DNA of 64,000 nucleotides from Pseudoroseicyclus tamaricis (lineage in GTDB: Bacteria > Pseudomonadota > Alphaproteobacteria > Rhodobacterales > Rhodobacteraceae). Under the pieces are notes generated by a model, which made no database searches, was not told the DNA's origin, and saw only the letters and a list, made by a program, of their open reading frames with translations. Shown here one piece after another: positions 35,858 through 44,069 of this stretch; positions within the stretch are counted from its first letter, which is position 1, and every line of letters begins with the position of its first letter. A program made the position numbers and the translations under genes. The stretch spans positions 434,001-498,000 of the forward strand of contig NZ_JAAFYS010000004.1 of assembly GCF_012070395.1 (NCBI RefSeq), read 5' to 3'.

Positions 35858-36319
35858 ATGAATGATATCGATGACAAGCTCGCCGAGCGCGGGCTGAGCC
35901 TTCCCGACGCGCCGGCGCCGGCCGCCAACTACGTGCCTTACGTGCAATCGGGCTCGATGCTCTACGTCTCCGGGCAGATCTCGTCGGGCACCGGCGGGCC
36001 GATCCTCGGCAAGCTGGGCGAGACGATGGCCTCCGAGGAGGGCGCCAAGGCGGCGGAGACCTGCGCGCTGGCGCTCCTGGCGCAGGTCAAGGCGGCGCTG
36101 GGCGGTGACCTTTCGCGGCTGGTGCGGGTGGTGAAGCTGACCGGCTTCGTCGCCTCGGCGCCGGGCTTCCACGAGCAGCCGAAGGTGGTCAACGGCGCCT
36201 CCGACCTCCTGGTGGCGCTGCTGGGCGATGCCGGGCGGCACGCCCGCTCCGCCGTCGGCGTGGCGGAGCTGCCGCTGGGCGTCGCGGTGGAGATCGAGGG
36301 GATCTTCGAGGTCCGATGA
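35858..36319 (+). CDS. RidA-family protein
   Basis: A 153-residue YjgF/RidA homologue of the larger subgroup, with YVQSGSMLYVSGQISSGTGGPILGKLG and the trimer-interface C-terminus RHARSAVGVAELPLGVAVEIEGIFEV. The arginine required for enamine/imine deamination (R in RSAVGV) is present. It likely clears reactive 2-aminoacrylate-type intermediates. Its stop overlaps the next ATG by 4 bases. Confidence 0.92.
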   Translation: MNDIDDKLAERGLSLPDAPAPAANYVPYVQSGSMLYVSGQISSGTGGPILGKLGETMASEEGAKAAETCALALLAQVKAALGGDLSRLVRVVKLTGFVASAPGFHEQPKVVNGASDLLVALLGDAGRHARSAVGVAELPLGVAVEIEGIFEVR

Positions 36320-37065
36320 CCCGCTTGCCGCCCGCCTTCCTCCACCGCCCGCTGGCGCACCGGGCCCTGCACGGGCCCGGCCGGCCGGAGAATTCGGTGG
36401 AGGCCGTGCGGGCGGCCATCGACGCCGGCTACGGGATCGAGGTGGACCTACAGCTCTCCGCCGACGGGGAGGCGATGGTCTTCCATGATGCCGTTCTGGA
36501 CCGGCTGACCGGCAAAGCCGGGCCGGTGGCCGGGCGGACGGCGCAGGAACTGAGGCAGATCCCGCTGACCGGGAGCGAGGCGGGCATCCCCACCTTCGCC
36601 GAAGTGCTGGCGCTGGTCGCCGGACGGGTGCCGCTGCTGGTGGAGATCAAGGATCAGGACGGGCAGATGGGCGGCGATGTCGGCCCGCTGGAAGAAGCGG
36701 CGGCGCGGGCAGCCGACGGCTATGCCGGGCCGCTGGCCTTCATGTCCTTCAACCCGCACAGCGTCGGCCTGATGGCCGAGCTGGCGCCCGGGGTGGCGCG
36801 GGGGCTGACCACCTCTGCCTTTCGCGAGGAGAGCTGGCCGGGGCTGCCGGCGGAGTTGCGCGCGCGGCTGCGGGAGATGCCGGATTTCGCGCGGGTGGGG
36901 GCGAGCTTCATCAGCCACGAGGCGGCGGACCTCTCCTCCGCCCCAGTGGCGCGGGTGAAGGCGGAGGGGCACCCGGTGCTGTGCTGGACCATCCGCTCCG
37001 AGGCGCAGGCGACGGAGGCGAGGGCCATCGCGGACAACATCACCTTCGAGGGGTTCGCGCCGTGA
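36316..37065 (+). CDS. Glycerophosphodiester phosphodiesterase family protein
   Basis: A 249-residue GDPD TIM-barrel. Catalytic residues are visible in LAHRALHGPGRPENSVEAVRAAIDAGYGIEVDLQLSADGEAMVFHDAVLDRL (H-R, E-N, E-D, H-D). It hydrolyses deacylated phospholipids. No signal peptide is present, so a cytoplasmic UgpQ-like role is likely. It is coupled to the RidA gene upstream (ATGA) and to the next gene by a GTGA overlap. Confidence 0.92.
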   Translation: MTRLPPAFLHRPLAHRALHGPGRPENSVEAVRAAIDAGYGIEVDLQLSADGEAMVFHDAVLDRLTGKAGPVAGRTAQELRQIPLTGSEAGIPTFAEVLALVAGRVPLLVEIKDQDGQMGGDVGPLEEAAARAADGYAGPLAFMSFNPHSVGLMAELAPGVARGLTTSAFREESWPGLPAELRARLREMPDFARVGASFISHEAADLSSAPVARVKAEGHPVLCWTIRSEAQATEARAIADNITFEGFAP

Positions 37066-38252
37066 GCGACGACGTCGAGATCGAGGTCTCCACCCTCTCC
37101 TCCCTCAGCGGCATCGACGCCGCCGAGTGGGATGCCTGCGCTGCGCCCGAGGCGGCGGATGGCGGCCGGCCGGCGGACCCCTTCACCACGCACCGCTTCC
37201 TCCTCGCGCTGGAGGAGAGCGCATCCGTCGGGCGGGGGACGGGGTGGGAGCCGCATTACCTGATGGCGCGCAAGGCCGGGGAGCTGATCGCGGTGGCGCC
37301 GCTCTATGCCAAGGCGCACAGCCAGGGCGAGTACATCTTCGACTTCAACTGGGCGCATGCCTACGAGAATGCCGGCGGCGAGTATTACCCCAAGCTGCAG
37401 ATCGCGGTGCCCTTCACCCCCGCCACCGGCCGGCGCTTCCTGACGAAGCCGGGCCATGAGGCGGAGGGGATGGCGGCGCTGGTGCAGGGGGGCGTGAGCC
37501 TCGCCGCGCAGAACCGGATGTCCTCCCTCCACGCCACCTTCTGCACGGAGGGCGAGGCGGTGGCGGGCGAGCAGATGGGGCTGCTGCACCGGGTGACCCA
37601 GCAGTTTCACTGGCATGACCAAGGGTATGGCGATTTCGACGGATTCCTCGGCGCCCTCTCCTCCCGCAAGCGCAAGACGCTGAGGAAGGAGCGGCAGACC
37701 GCGCAGGCCTTCGGGGGCGAGATCGTCAGCCTGACGGGCGATGACCTCAGGCCCGAGCACTGGGACGCCTTCTGGCGCTTCTATCAGGACACCGGGATGC
37801 GCAAATGGGGCTCGCCCTACCTGACGCGCGCCTTCTTCGACCTCCTGCACGAGCGGATGGCCGACGACGTGCTGCTCTGCCTCGCGATGCGGGACGGGCG
37901 GCCGGTGGCCGGCGCGCTCAACTTCATCGGGCGCGACGTGCTCTACGGCCGCTACTGGGGCTGCACCGAGCATCACCCCTGCCTGCACTTCGAGCTGTGC
38001 TACTACCAGGCCATCGACTTCGCGCTGGCGCACGGGCTCTCGCGCGTCGAGGCCGGGGCGCAGGGGGAGCACAAGCTGGCGCGCGGCTATCTGCCGGTTG
38101 AGATCCACTCGCTGCACTGGATCGGCGACAAGGGTTTCCGCGACGCGGTGGCGCGATATCTGCAGGCCGAGGCGGAGGCCGTGGACGAGGAGATCGAGAT
38201 CCTCACCTCCTACGGGCCGTTCCGCCGCGACAACAGGGAGGAAGCGGAATGA
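37062..38252 (+). CDS. Peptidogalycan-like (DUF482/GNAT-fold) acyltransferase
   Basis: A 396-residue protein of the DUF482 family, with a FemAB/GNAT-like fold. Conserved stretches are DPFTTHRFLLALEES, YIFDFNWAHAYENAGGEYYPKLQIAVPFTPATG, GDFDGFLGALSSRKRKTLRKER and the C-terminal GARGEHKLARGYLP-like EAGAQGEHKLARGYLPVEIHS. The cellular substrate is not established. The GTG at 37062 overlaps the GDPD stop. Confidence 0.88.
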   Translation: MSDDVEIEVSTLSSLSGIDAAEWDACAAPEAADGGRPADPFTTHRFLLALEESASVGRGTGWEPHYLMARKAGELIAVAPLYAKAHSQGEYIFDFNWAHAYENAGGEYYPKLQIAVPFTPATGRRFLTKPGHEAEGMAALVQGGVSLAAQNRMSSLHATFCTEGEAVAGEQMGLLHRVTQQFHWHDQGYGDFDGFLGALSSRKRKTLRKERQTAQAFGGEIVSLTGDDLRPEHWDAFWRFYQDTGMRKWGSPYLTRAFFDLLHERMADDVLLCLAMRDGRPVAGALNFIGRDVLYGRYWGCTEHHPCLHFELCYYQAIDFALAHGLSRVEAGAQGEHKLARGYLPVEIHSLHWIGDKGFRDAVARYLQAEAEAVDEEIEILTSYGPFRRDNREEAE

Positions 38253-38536
38253 GCGATCCGATCACCGAAGAGGAGCGCGCCGAGGCCATCGAGCGCGGCT
38301 GGGTGCTGGCCGACGAGGGCACGGCGCTGGAGAAGCGGTTCGAGTTCAGGAACTTCGTGGAGGCCTTCGGCTTCATGACCCGCTCGGCCCTCTTCGCGGA
38401 GAAGTGGAACCACCACCCCGACTGGGCGAACAGCTACAAGACGGTCGACGTGAAGCTGTCGACCCACGACACTGGCGGTCTGACCGCCCTTGACGCTAAA
38501 CTCGCCCGGAAAATGGACCAGCTGGCGAAGGGCTAG
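38249..38536 (+). CDS. phhB: Pterin-4a-carbinolamine dehydratase
   Basis: A 95-residue protein with the family motif WNHHPDWANSYKTVDVKLSTHDTGGLT, containing the two catalytic histidines. It recycles the 4a-hydroxy-tetrahydropterin made by aromatic amino acid hydroxylases, or acts in molybdopterin-related reactions. It overlaps the preceding gene by 4 bases and abuts the next one. Confidence 0.95.
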   Translation: MSDPITEEERAEAIERGWVLADEGTALEKRFEFRNFVEAFGFMTRSALFAEKWNHHPDWANSYKTVDVKLSTHDTGGLTALDAKLARKMDQLAKG

Positions 38537-39415
38537 ATGCAAGACTTGATGAATACCGAGCTCTGGGGCGGCAATACCCTGGGCGAGTTGCTGACCATCC
38601 AGTTCCTGGCCGGGATCCTCGGCAGTGTCGTGGCGGCGATCCTCATCCTCGTCGTGGGCTTCCTGTTCGCCGGCTGGGTGAAGCGGCGGATCGAGGGGAT
38701 CGGCACGCGCAACGCCCATCTGGACAACGCGCTCTTCGGCTTCCTCGGCGATCTGGCGCGCTACGCGATCATCGCCTTCTCGATCATCATCGTGCTCAAC
38801 ACCTTCGGCGTGCAGACGACCTCCATCGTCGCGGCCATCGGTGCCGCCGGCCTCGCCATCGGCCTGGCGCTGCAGGGCACGCTGAGCAACATCGCGGCGG
38901 GGGTGATGCTGATATTCTTCCGCCCGATCCGCATCGGCGACTTCGTGGTGATCAACGGGGTGATGGGCACGGTGAAGGACATCTCCCTCAATTATACCGA
39001 GCTGGCGGACCTGCAGAACGTGCAGTTCATCATCCCCAACAGCGAGGTCTGGGGGAACACCATCCAGAACTACTCGCGCTACAGCACCCGCCGGGTGGAG
39101 TGGAGCTTCGGCGTCGGCTACGGCGCCAACCTCGCCGATGCCGAGCGGGTGATCCGGCAGACGATCATGAGCGATCCCCGCGCCCACGCGGAGCCGGAGC
39201 CGTTCATCCAAGTGAACAAGCTCAACGATTCGAGCGTGGATTTCCAGGTGCGGGTCTGGTGCGACAACTCCGAGGCCTACGGCTTCCAGACGGACATGAC
39301 CCGCCGGGTGAAGGAGGCGCTGGACGCCAACGGTGTGCCGATCCCCTTCCCGACGCGCACGCTCGTCTACGACAACCCAAAGGATGCCCACGGCCGGCAG
39401 GACGCGGCGGAGTAG
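38537..39415 (+). CDS. Small-conductance mechanosensitive channel (MscS family)
   Basis: A 292-residue MscS-type channel. Three N-terminal helices include the pore helix TM3 (SIVAAIGAAGLAIGLALQGTLSNIAAGVMLIFFRP), followed by the beta domain (IGDFVVINGVMGTVKDISLNYTELADLQNVQFIIPNSEVW) and a cytoplasmic alpha-beta domain. It protects against hypo-osmotic shock. The ATG abuts the phhB stop. Confidence 0.95.
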   Translation: MQDLMNTELWGGNTLGELLTIQFLAGILGSVVAAILILVVGFLFAGWVKRRIEGIGTRNAHLDNALFGFLGDLARYAIIAFSIIIVLNTFGVQTTSIVAAIGAAGLAIGLALQGTLSNIAAGVMLIFFRPIRIGDFVVINGVMGTVKDISLNYTELADLQNVQFIIPNSEVWGNTIQNYSRYSTRRVEWSFGVGYGANLADAERVIRQTIMSDPRAHAEPEPFIQVNKLNDSSVDFQVRVWCDNSEAYGFQTDMTRRVKEALDANGVPIPFPTRTLVYDNPKDAHGRQDAAE

Positions 39416-39417
39416 GC

Positions 39418-39442
39418 TTGAGGTTGCAGTTTGCGACCTCAA
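39418..39442 (+). terminator. Hairpin after the MscS gene
   Basis: TTGAGGTTGC and GCGACCTCAA pair over 10 bp (one G-T wobble) around a 5-base loop, 2 bases after the MscS stop. There is no U-run, so it is a 3'-end stabilising hairpin or weak terminator. Confidence 0.5.
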
Positions 39443-39474
39443 AGCTCGTGACATGGCCGACCGGCCGACCGAGG

Positions 39475-39502
39475 GCGGCGAAAACCATATGGTTTTCGCC
39501 GC
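39475..39502. repeat. Perfect 28-bp palindrome containing ACCATATGGT
   Basis: GCGGCGAAAACCAT is followed immediately by its exact reverse complement. It lies 7 bases beyond the end of the peroxiredoxin gene, between two convergent genes. With four T's on each strand it could act as a bidirectional terminator. It shares its core with the palindromes at 42371-42414. Confidence 0.8.
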
Positions 39503-39509
39503 TCCGGGG

Positions 39510-39986
39510 TCAGACCGTCTCCAGCAGGGCCTCGCCGCCGGAGGTGTCGCAGGTGCCGGGGCTCTCCTCGAGGTTGACTGAATTCACCACACCGTCCTCC
39601 ACCAGCATCGAGTAGCGCTTCGAGCGGTCGTAGAAGCCAACCGGCGGGGCGGTGAAGTTGAGGCCAATGGCGGTGGTGAAATCCGACGAGGGATCGGCGA
39701 GGAAGGTGATCTTGTCCGCCCCCATGCTCTCCTGCCAGGCCTTCATGACGAAGGGGTCGGCGACGGCGACGCAGTAGATCGCGTCCACCCCCTTGGCGGT
39801 GAAGTCATCCGCCGTCCGCTGGAAGCTCGGCACATGGGCCGTGGTGCAGGTGCCGGTGAAGGGGCCGGGCAGGCCGAAGATCACCACCTTGCGGCCGGCG
39901 GTGTCGAGGGTGAAGGGCTCCGGCCCGTCCTCGCCCATGACGAGGAAGGTGCCGTCGGGCAGGCGGTCTCCTGCGGCAATGGCCAT
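39510..39986 (-). CDS. Peroxiredoxin (Prx5/hybrid-type)
   Basis: A 158-residue atypical peroxiredoxin with the peroxidatic cysteine in GLPGPFTGTCTTAHVPSF and a C-terminal cysteine in ESPGTCDTSGG as likely resolving residue. It reduces hydrogen peroxide and alkyl peroxides using glutathione/glutaredoxin or thioredoxin. The ATG at 39986 gives the usual MAIAAGDRLPDGTF start. Confidence 0.95.
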   Translation of the reverse strand: MAIAAGDRLPDGTFLVMGEDGPEPFTLDTAGRKVVIFGLPGPFTGTCTTAHVPSFQRTADDFTAKGVDAIYCVAVADPFVMKAWQESMGADKITFLADPSSDFTTAIGLNFTAPPVGFYDRSKRYSMLVEDGVVNSVNLEESPGTCDTSGGEALLETV

Positions 39987-40058
39987 GATGCGTCCTTTCC
40001 TGATTTGCCTTGGTCAGCGGAAAGGATAGTCTCGCCGGGCGCAAGCGGAAGGGGAGTC

Positions 40059-41267
40059 ATGAGCCATTTCGTCGTCATCGGCGCCGGGCAGGCCGGCGCC
40101 TCGCTCGTCGCCAAACTTCGCAGCAGCGGGTTCGAGGGGGAGGTGACGCTCATCGGCGCGGAGCCGGTGCCGCCCTACCAGCGCCCGCCCCTCTCCAAGA
40201 AGTACCTCCTCGGGGAGATGGAGGAGGCGCGGCTCTACCTGCGCCCCGCCGACTTCTACGAGACCGCCGGCATCCGCTTGATGACGGGCACAAGGGTGGT
40301 GGAGATCGATCCGGCGGAGCACCGCATCCTGCTGCAGGGCGACGAGCCGCTCGCCTACGACCGGCTCGCCCTCTGCACGGGGGCGGAGCCGCGGCAGCTG
40401 CCCTCCGCCGTCGGCGGCGACCTCGATGGCGTGCTGACGATGCGCGACCTCGCCGATGCCGACCGGATGGCGCCGCTGATGGTGGAGGGCGCGCATGTGC
40501 TCGTCATCGGCGGCGGCTATATCGGGCTGGAGGCGGCGGCGGTCGCCGCGAAACGGGGCCTGCGCGTGACGGTGGTGGAGGCCGCCCAGCGCATCCTCGG
40601 CCGCGTCGCCTCCGAGGAGACGGCGGATTTCTTCCGCGACCTGCACCGCAGCCACGGCGTCGAGGTGATCGAGAATGTCGGGCTCGAGCGGCTGGAGGGA
40701 GAGGACGCGGTGGAGCGCGCCGTCCTCGCCGATGGCCGGGTGCTGGAGATCGACTTCGCCATCACCGGCATCGGCATCGTGCCGAACACCATTCTTGCCG
40801 AGAGCGCCGGCCTCGCCGTCGAGAACGGCATCCGGGTGGACGAGCTCTGCCGCACCTCCGAGGCGGATATCTTCGCCGCCGGGGACTGCGCCTCCTTCCC
40901 TTGGGCGGGGGAGCGGATCCGGCTGGAGAGCGTCGGCAACGCCATCGACATGGGCGAGGCGGCGGCGCTGGCGATGATGGGCGGCGAGGAGGCCTACGCG
41001 GCGAAGCCGTGGTTCTGGAGCGACCAGTACGAGTGCAAGCTGCAGATCGCCGGCCTGAACCGGGGCTATGACCGGGTGGTGGTGCGAGACGGCGGCGCGG
41101 CCCGATCCCACTGGTACTATTGCGGCGGGCGGCTCATCGCGGTGGACGCGATGAACGACCCGCGCGGCTACATGATCGGCAAGCGGCTGATCGAGGCCGG
41201 CAAGTCCCCCGACCCGGAGGTGGTGGGCGACGCCGGGAGCGACCTCAAGGCGCTGATGACGGCGTGA
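40059..41267 (+). CDS. FAD-dependent ferredoxin/rubredoxin reductase-like protein
   Basis: A 402-residue flavoprotein: N-terminal FAD site VVIGAGQAGASLVAKL, PPYQRPPLSKKYLLGE, NAD(P) site VLVIGGGYIGLEAAAVAAKRG and the second FAD motif DIFAAGDCASFP. This matches ferredoxin reductases of oxygenase systems (CamA, putidaredoxin reductase-like, or rubredoxin reductase). It transfers electrons from NAD(P)H to a small iron-sulfur protein. It could serve the alkane monooxygenase or a P450, but no partner is adjacent. rsmD overlaps its 3' end. Confidence 0.93.
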   Translation: MSHFVVIGAGQAGASLVAKLRSSGFEGEVTLIGAEPVPPYQRPPLSKKYLLGEMEEARLYLRPADFYETAGIRLMTGTRVVEIDPAEHRILLQGDEPLAYDRLALCTGAEPRQLPSAVGGDLDGVLTMRDLADADRMAPLMVEGAHVLVIGGGYIGLEAAAVAAKRGLRVTVVEAAQRILGRVASEETADFFRDLHRSHGVEVIENVGLERLEGEDAVERAVLADGRVLEIDFAITGIGIVPNTILAESAGLAVENGIRVDELCRTSEADIFAAGDCASFPWAGERIRLESVGNAIDMGEAAALAMMGGEEAYAAKPWFWSDQYECKLQIAGLNRGYDRVVVRDGGAARSHWYYCGGRLIAVDAMNDPRGYMIGKRLIEAGKSPDPEVVGDAGSDLKALMTA

Positions 41268-41827
41268 GGATCATCGCCGGCCAGAACCGCGGGCTGAGGC
41301 TCGCGGAGGTGGGCGAGGGCGATGCCGCCGCGGCGCTCCGCCCGACCTCCGACCGGCTGCGGGAGACGATCTTCAACCTGCTGGAAGGCGGCCGCTACGG
41401 CACGCCGGTGCGCGAGGCCGTGGTGCTGGATCTCTTCGCCGGGACGGGGGCGCTGGGGCTGGAGGCGCTCTCCCGTGGGGCGGAGGAGGCGACCTTCGTG
41501 GAGAGCGGGCGCGTCGGGCAGCGGCTGATCCGGGAGAACCTCAAGCGGGCGAGTCGCGGCGGAGAGGCGCGGCTGCTGGCCGCGGATGCGCTGAAGCTGC
41601 CGGCACGGGAGGGCGCGGCGGCAACGCTGATCTTCCTCGACCCGCCCTATGGCCGCGCGCTCGGCGCCCCGGCGCTGGCAGCGGCGCGGGCGGGCGGCTG
41701 GGTGGCCCCTGAAGCGCTGGTCGTCTGGGAGGAGGCGGCCCCGCAGCCCCCGCCGCCGGGCTTCACGCTGGCCGAGCATCGGCGGGCGGGCGTGGCGCAT
41801 CTGACGTTGCTCCGGGCGGCGGGGTGA
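41264..41827 (+). CDS. rsmD: 16S rRNA (guanine966-N2)-methyltransferase RsmD
   Basis: A 187-residue SAM-dependent methyltransferase: RIIAGQNRGLRL, RPTSDRLRETIFNLL, the SAM motif VLDLFAGTGALGLEALSRGA and the catalytic DPPY (LIFLDPPYGRAL). It modifies G966 of 16S rRNA. The GTG at 41264 overlaps the flavoprotein stop (GTGA). Confidence 0.96.
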   Translation: MRIIAGQNRGLRLAEVGEGDAAAALRPTSDRLRETIFNLLEGGRYGTPVREAVVLDLFAGTGALGLEALSRGAEEATFVESGRVGQRLIRENLKRASRGGEARLLAADALKLPAREGAAATLIFLDPPYGRALGAPALAAARAGGWVAPEALVVWEEAAPQPPPPGFTLAEHRRAGVAHLTLLRAAG

Positions 41828-41832
41828 AGCGC

Positions 41833-42103
41833 CCGTAGGGTGGGTTTGTAACCCACCGGCGCGACATCTCCGCTCTCCCCCCGCCCGGTACGCGCCAAAG
41901 GCGCAGGGCGGGCGCCGGCCCGTCCCGGCGGGCTGGCGCTCTGGTTGGGCTATGTGCGTCGCAGAGAGAGGGAGGGGCTTGGCGAGCATAAAGCGCACAG
42001 CGGGATCGTCGGTGCGCCACCCCACGGGCCGGCGCTCGCCCTGCGCCTGCGGGTGGTGTGCCCGGTGGAGGGCGGGGTGGTGGGTTGGAAACCCACCCTA
42101 CGG
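41833..42103. repeat. Complete MITE-like composite repeat, third locus (271 bp)
   Basis: The left end is CCGTAG-GGTGGGTT-tgt-AACCCACC. The right end is GGTGGGTT-gga-AACCCACC-CTACGG, so the element is bounded by inverted copies of the short hairpin. Inside is one inverted-repeat unit with arms at 41900-41923 and 42024-42047 (one mismatch in 24; CGG/CCG version as in locus B). There is no open frame of transposase size. No obvious target duplication is seen. Confidence 0.75.
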
Positions 42104-42185
42104 GGCGACGGCGACCGAGTAGTCTTCGAGGACGCAGAGCGCCGCGCCATCTTGCCACCGTCCCGCACCGCGCTACCCTAGCGTC

Positions 42186-42365
42186 ATGTTCACCAGCCTC
42201 GCCCCGCCGCTCTTCTCCCGCGCCCGCCGCGAGAGCGTCACGATGCCCGCGCCGCCGGCCCTGCCCGCGACCGCGCCGCTGCTGATGAGCGACTGCGCGA
42301 CGCCGCTGCACGGCGAGACGCTGCTCTCCCTGCTCTGGAAGCGGATGGACGGCGCGGAGGACTGA
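42186..42365 (+). CDS. Small hypothetical protein (59 aa)
   Basis: An ATG at 42186 opens a 59-codon frame (MFTSLAPPLFSRARRESV through LHGETLLSLLWKRMDGAED) ending at 42365. It lies in a 328-base gap next to map. The ending with LSLLWKRMDGAED looks like a real amphipathic tail, but I see no clear ribosome site and recognise no family. It is immediately followed by the palindromes at 42371-42414. It could be a genuine small protein or chance. Confidence 0.35.
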   Translation: MFTSLAPPLFSRARRESVTMPAPPALPATAPLLMSDCATPLHGETLLSLLWKRMDGAED

Positions 42366-42421
42366 GGGCGGCGGAAACCATATGGTTTCCGCGCGTGATT
42401 TCCATATGGAAATCGCCGCCC
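42366..42421. repeat. Nested palindromes with ACCATATGGT and TCCATATGGA cores
   Basis: Two perfect palindromes lie side by side: GCGGAAACCAT with its reverse complement (22 bp, 42371-42392) and GATTTCCAT with its reverse complement (18 bp, 42397-42414). They are enclosed by outer arms GGGCGGCG/CGCCGCCC (42366-42373, 42414-42421), giving a possible three-way junction. It lies just before the end of map, between convergent genes. Confidence 0.75.
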
Positions 42422-42431
42422 CGACCGGGGC

Positions 42432-43247
42432 TCAGCCCCAGGTCGGGTGGAACTTGCCGGCGGGGGAGAGGGTGAAGATCTCCGGCCCGTCCGGCCCGAT
42501 CCCCACCGAATGCTCGAACTGGGCTGAGAGGGAGCGATCCCGCGTCACCGCCGTCCAGTCGTCGGAGAGGACCTTGGTCGCCGCGTTGCCGAGGTTCACC
42601 ATCGGTTCGATGGTGAAGAACATCCCCTCCTCCAGCATCGGCCCCGTGCCGGGCCGGCCGTAGTGGAGGACGTTCGGCGGCGCGTGGAAGACCCGGCCGA
42701 GCCCGTGGCCGCAGAAATCGCGGACTACGCTCATCCGGTTGCCTTCGACGTAGCTCTGGATGGCCGCGCCGATATCCCCGAAGGTGTTGCCGGCCCGCGC
42801 CGCCTCGATCCCCTTCATCAGGGCGTCATGCGTCACGTCGATCAGCCGCTCGGCCTTCTTGGCGAGCTTGCCGGCGACGTACATGCGGCTGGAATCGCCG
42901 TACCAGCCATCGAGGATGACGGTGACGTCGATATTGAGGATGTCGCCATCCTTCAGCTTCTTGGTGCCCGGGATGCCGTGGCACACGACGTGGTTGATCG
43001 AGATGCACGAGGCGTGCTGGTAGCCCTTGTAGCCGATGGTGGCCGACGTGGCGCCGGCTTCCTTCACCATGCGCTCGATCTCGGCGTCGATCTCGCCGGT
43101 GGTGACACCGGGCTGCACATGGGCGGCGATCCGGTCGAGAATGTCGGCCGTCACCCGCCCGGCCGCCGCCATTCCGGCGAAATCGGCCGGCTCATAGATG
43201 CGGATCCCGTCCCGCGTCAGTCTGCCCCGCGTCTTGTCCAAGTTCAA
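42432..43247 (-). CDS. map: Methionine aminopeptidase, type I
   Basis: A 271-residue MetAP. Metal ligands are in NIDVTVILDGWYGDSSRMY (two Asp), the His of FCGHGLGRVFHAPPNV, and FFTIEPMVN and FEHSVGIG (two Glu). It removes the initiator methionine from new proteins. The likely start is a TTG at 43247, with AGGAGG just upstream; a second TTG two codons later is possible. A TTG start for an essential enzyme is unusual. Confidence 0.97.
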   Translation of the reverse strand: MNLDKTRGRLTRDGIRIYEPADFAGMAAAGRVTADILDRIAAHVQPGVTTGEIDAEIERMVKEAGATSATIGYKGYQHASCISINHVVCHGIPGTKKLKDGDILNIDVTVILDGWYGDSSRMYVAGKLAKKAERLIDVTHDALMKGIEAARAGNTFGDIGAAIQSYVEGNRMSVVRDFCGHGLGRVFHAPPNVLHYGRPGTGPMLEEGMFFTIEPMVNLGNAATKVLSDDWTAVTRDRSLSAQFEHSVGIGPDGPEIFTLSPAGKFHPTWG

Positions 43248-43346
43248 AAGCCCTCCTAATGCTGTTCAACTAGGACAAAAGAACCGGAGTTTCCAGTCCG
43301 GGACCGGGCCGGGAACGGGCCGGACCCGGGATCGTGAGGAGGGACA

Positions 43347-44069
43347 ATGACCAACCCCACTGCAGCCATGCTCGTCATCGGCGACGAGATCCTCTCCGGG
43401 CGCACGCGCGAGGGCAATGCCCACCATCTTGCCGGCGAGCTGACGCGGGTGGGGATCGACCTGCGGGAGATCCGGGTGGTGGCCGATGGGCATGAGACCA
43501 TCGTCGCCGCCGTCCGGGCGCTGGCGGAGGGGCATGACCATCTCTTCACCTCCGGCGGCATCGGGCCCACGCATGACGACATCACGGCGGAAGCCGTGGC
43601 GGAGGCGATGGGCGCCGCGATCGGGGTGCGGGACGATGCCCGTGCCATCCTCGCCGCCCATTACACCCGCCGCGGGCAGGAGCTGAACGAGGCGCGGCTC
43701 CGCATGGCGCGCGTGCCGGAGGGGGCGACGCTGATCGACAACCCTGTCTCCGCCGCGCCGGGGTTCACGCTCGGCAATGTCCACGTCATGGCCGGCGTGC
43801 CGCAGATCTTCGAGGCGATGCTGGCGGGGCTGCTGCCCCGGCTCGCCGGCGGGGCGCCGGTGCTCAGCCAGTCGCTGGGCGTGGATCGCGGCGAGGGGGA
43901 TATCGCGCAGGCGCTGGGCGAGGTGGCGGCGGAGTTCCCGGCGCTCTCCTTCGGCTCCTACCCCTTCACGCGGCCCGATGGCAGCCACGGCGTCAACCTC
44001 GTGGTGCGCGGGCAGGACGGGGCGGGCGTCGGCGCCGCGATGGTGCGGCTGCAGGAGCTCTTCGGGTGA
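43347..44069 (+). CDS. Molybdopterin-binding domain protein (CinA N-terminal/MoaB-like)
   Basis: A 240-residue protein consisting of the MoCF-binding domain found at the N-terminus of CinA: AMLVIGDEILSGRTREGNAHHLAGEL, TSGGIGPTHDDITAEAVAEA and GFTLGNVHVMAGVP. The nicotinamide deamidase half of CinA is absent. This stand-alone form may be an ADP-ribose pyrophosphatase or molybdopterin-binding enzyme; the reaction is not certain. Its stop overlaps the next GTG by 4 bases. Confidence 0.9.
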   Translation: MTNPTAAMLVIGDEILSGRTREGNAHHLAGELTRVGIDLREIRVVADGHETIVAAVRALAEGHDHLFTSGGIGPTHDDITAEAVAEAMGAAIGVRDDARAILAAHYTRRGQELNEARLRMARVPEGATLIDNPVSAAPGFTLGNVHVMAGVPQIFEAMLAGLLPRLAGGAPVLSQSLGVDRGEGDIAQALGEVAAEFPALSFGSYPFTRPDGSHGVNLVVRGQDGAGVGAAMVRLQELFG

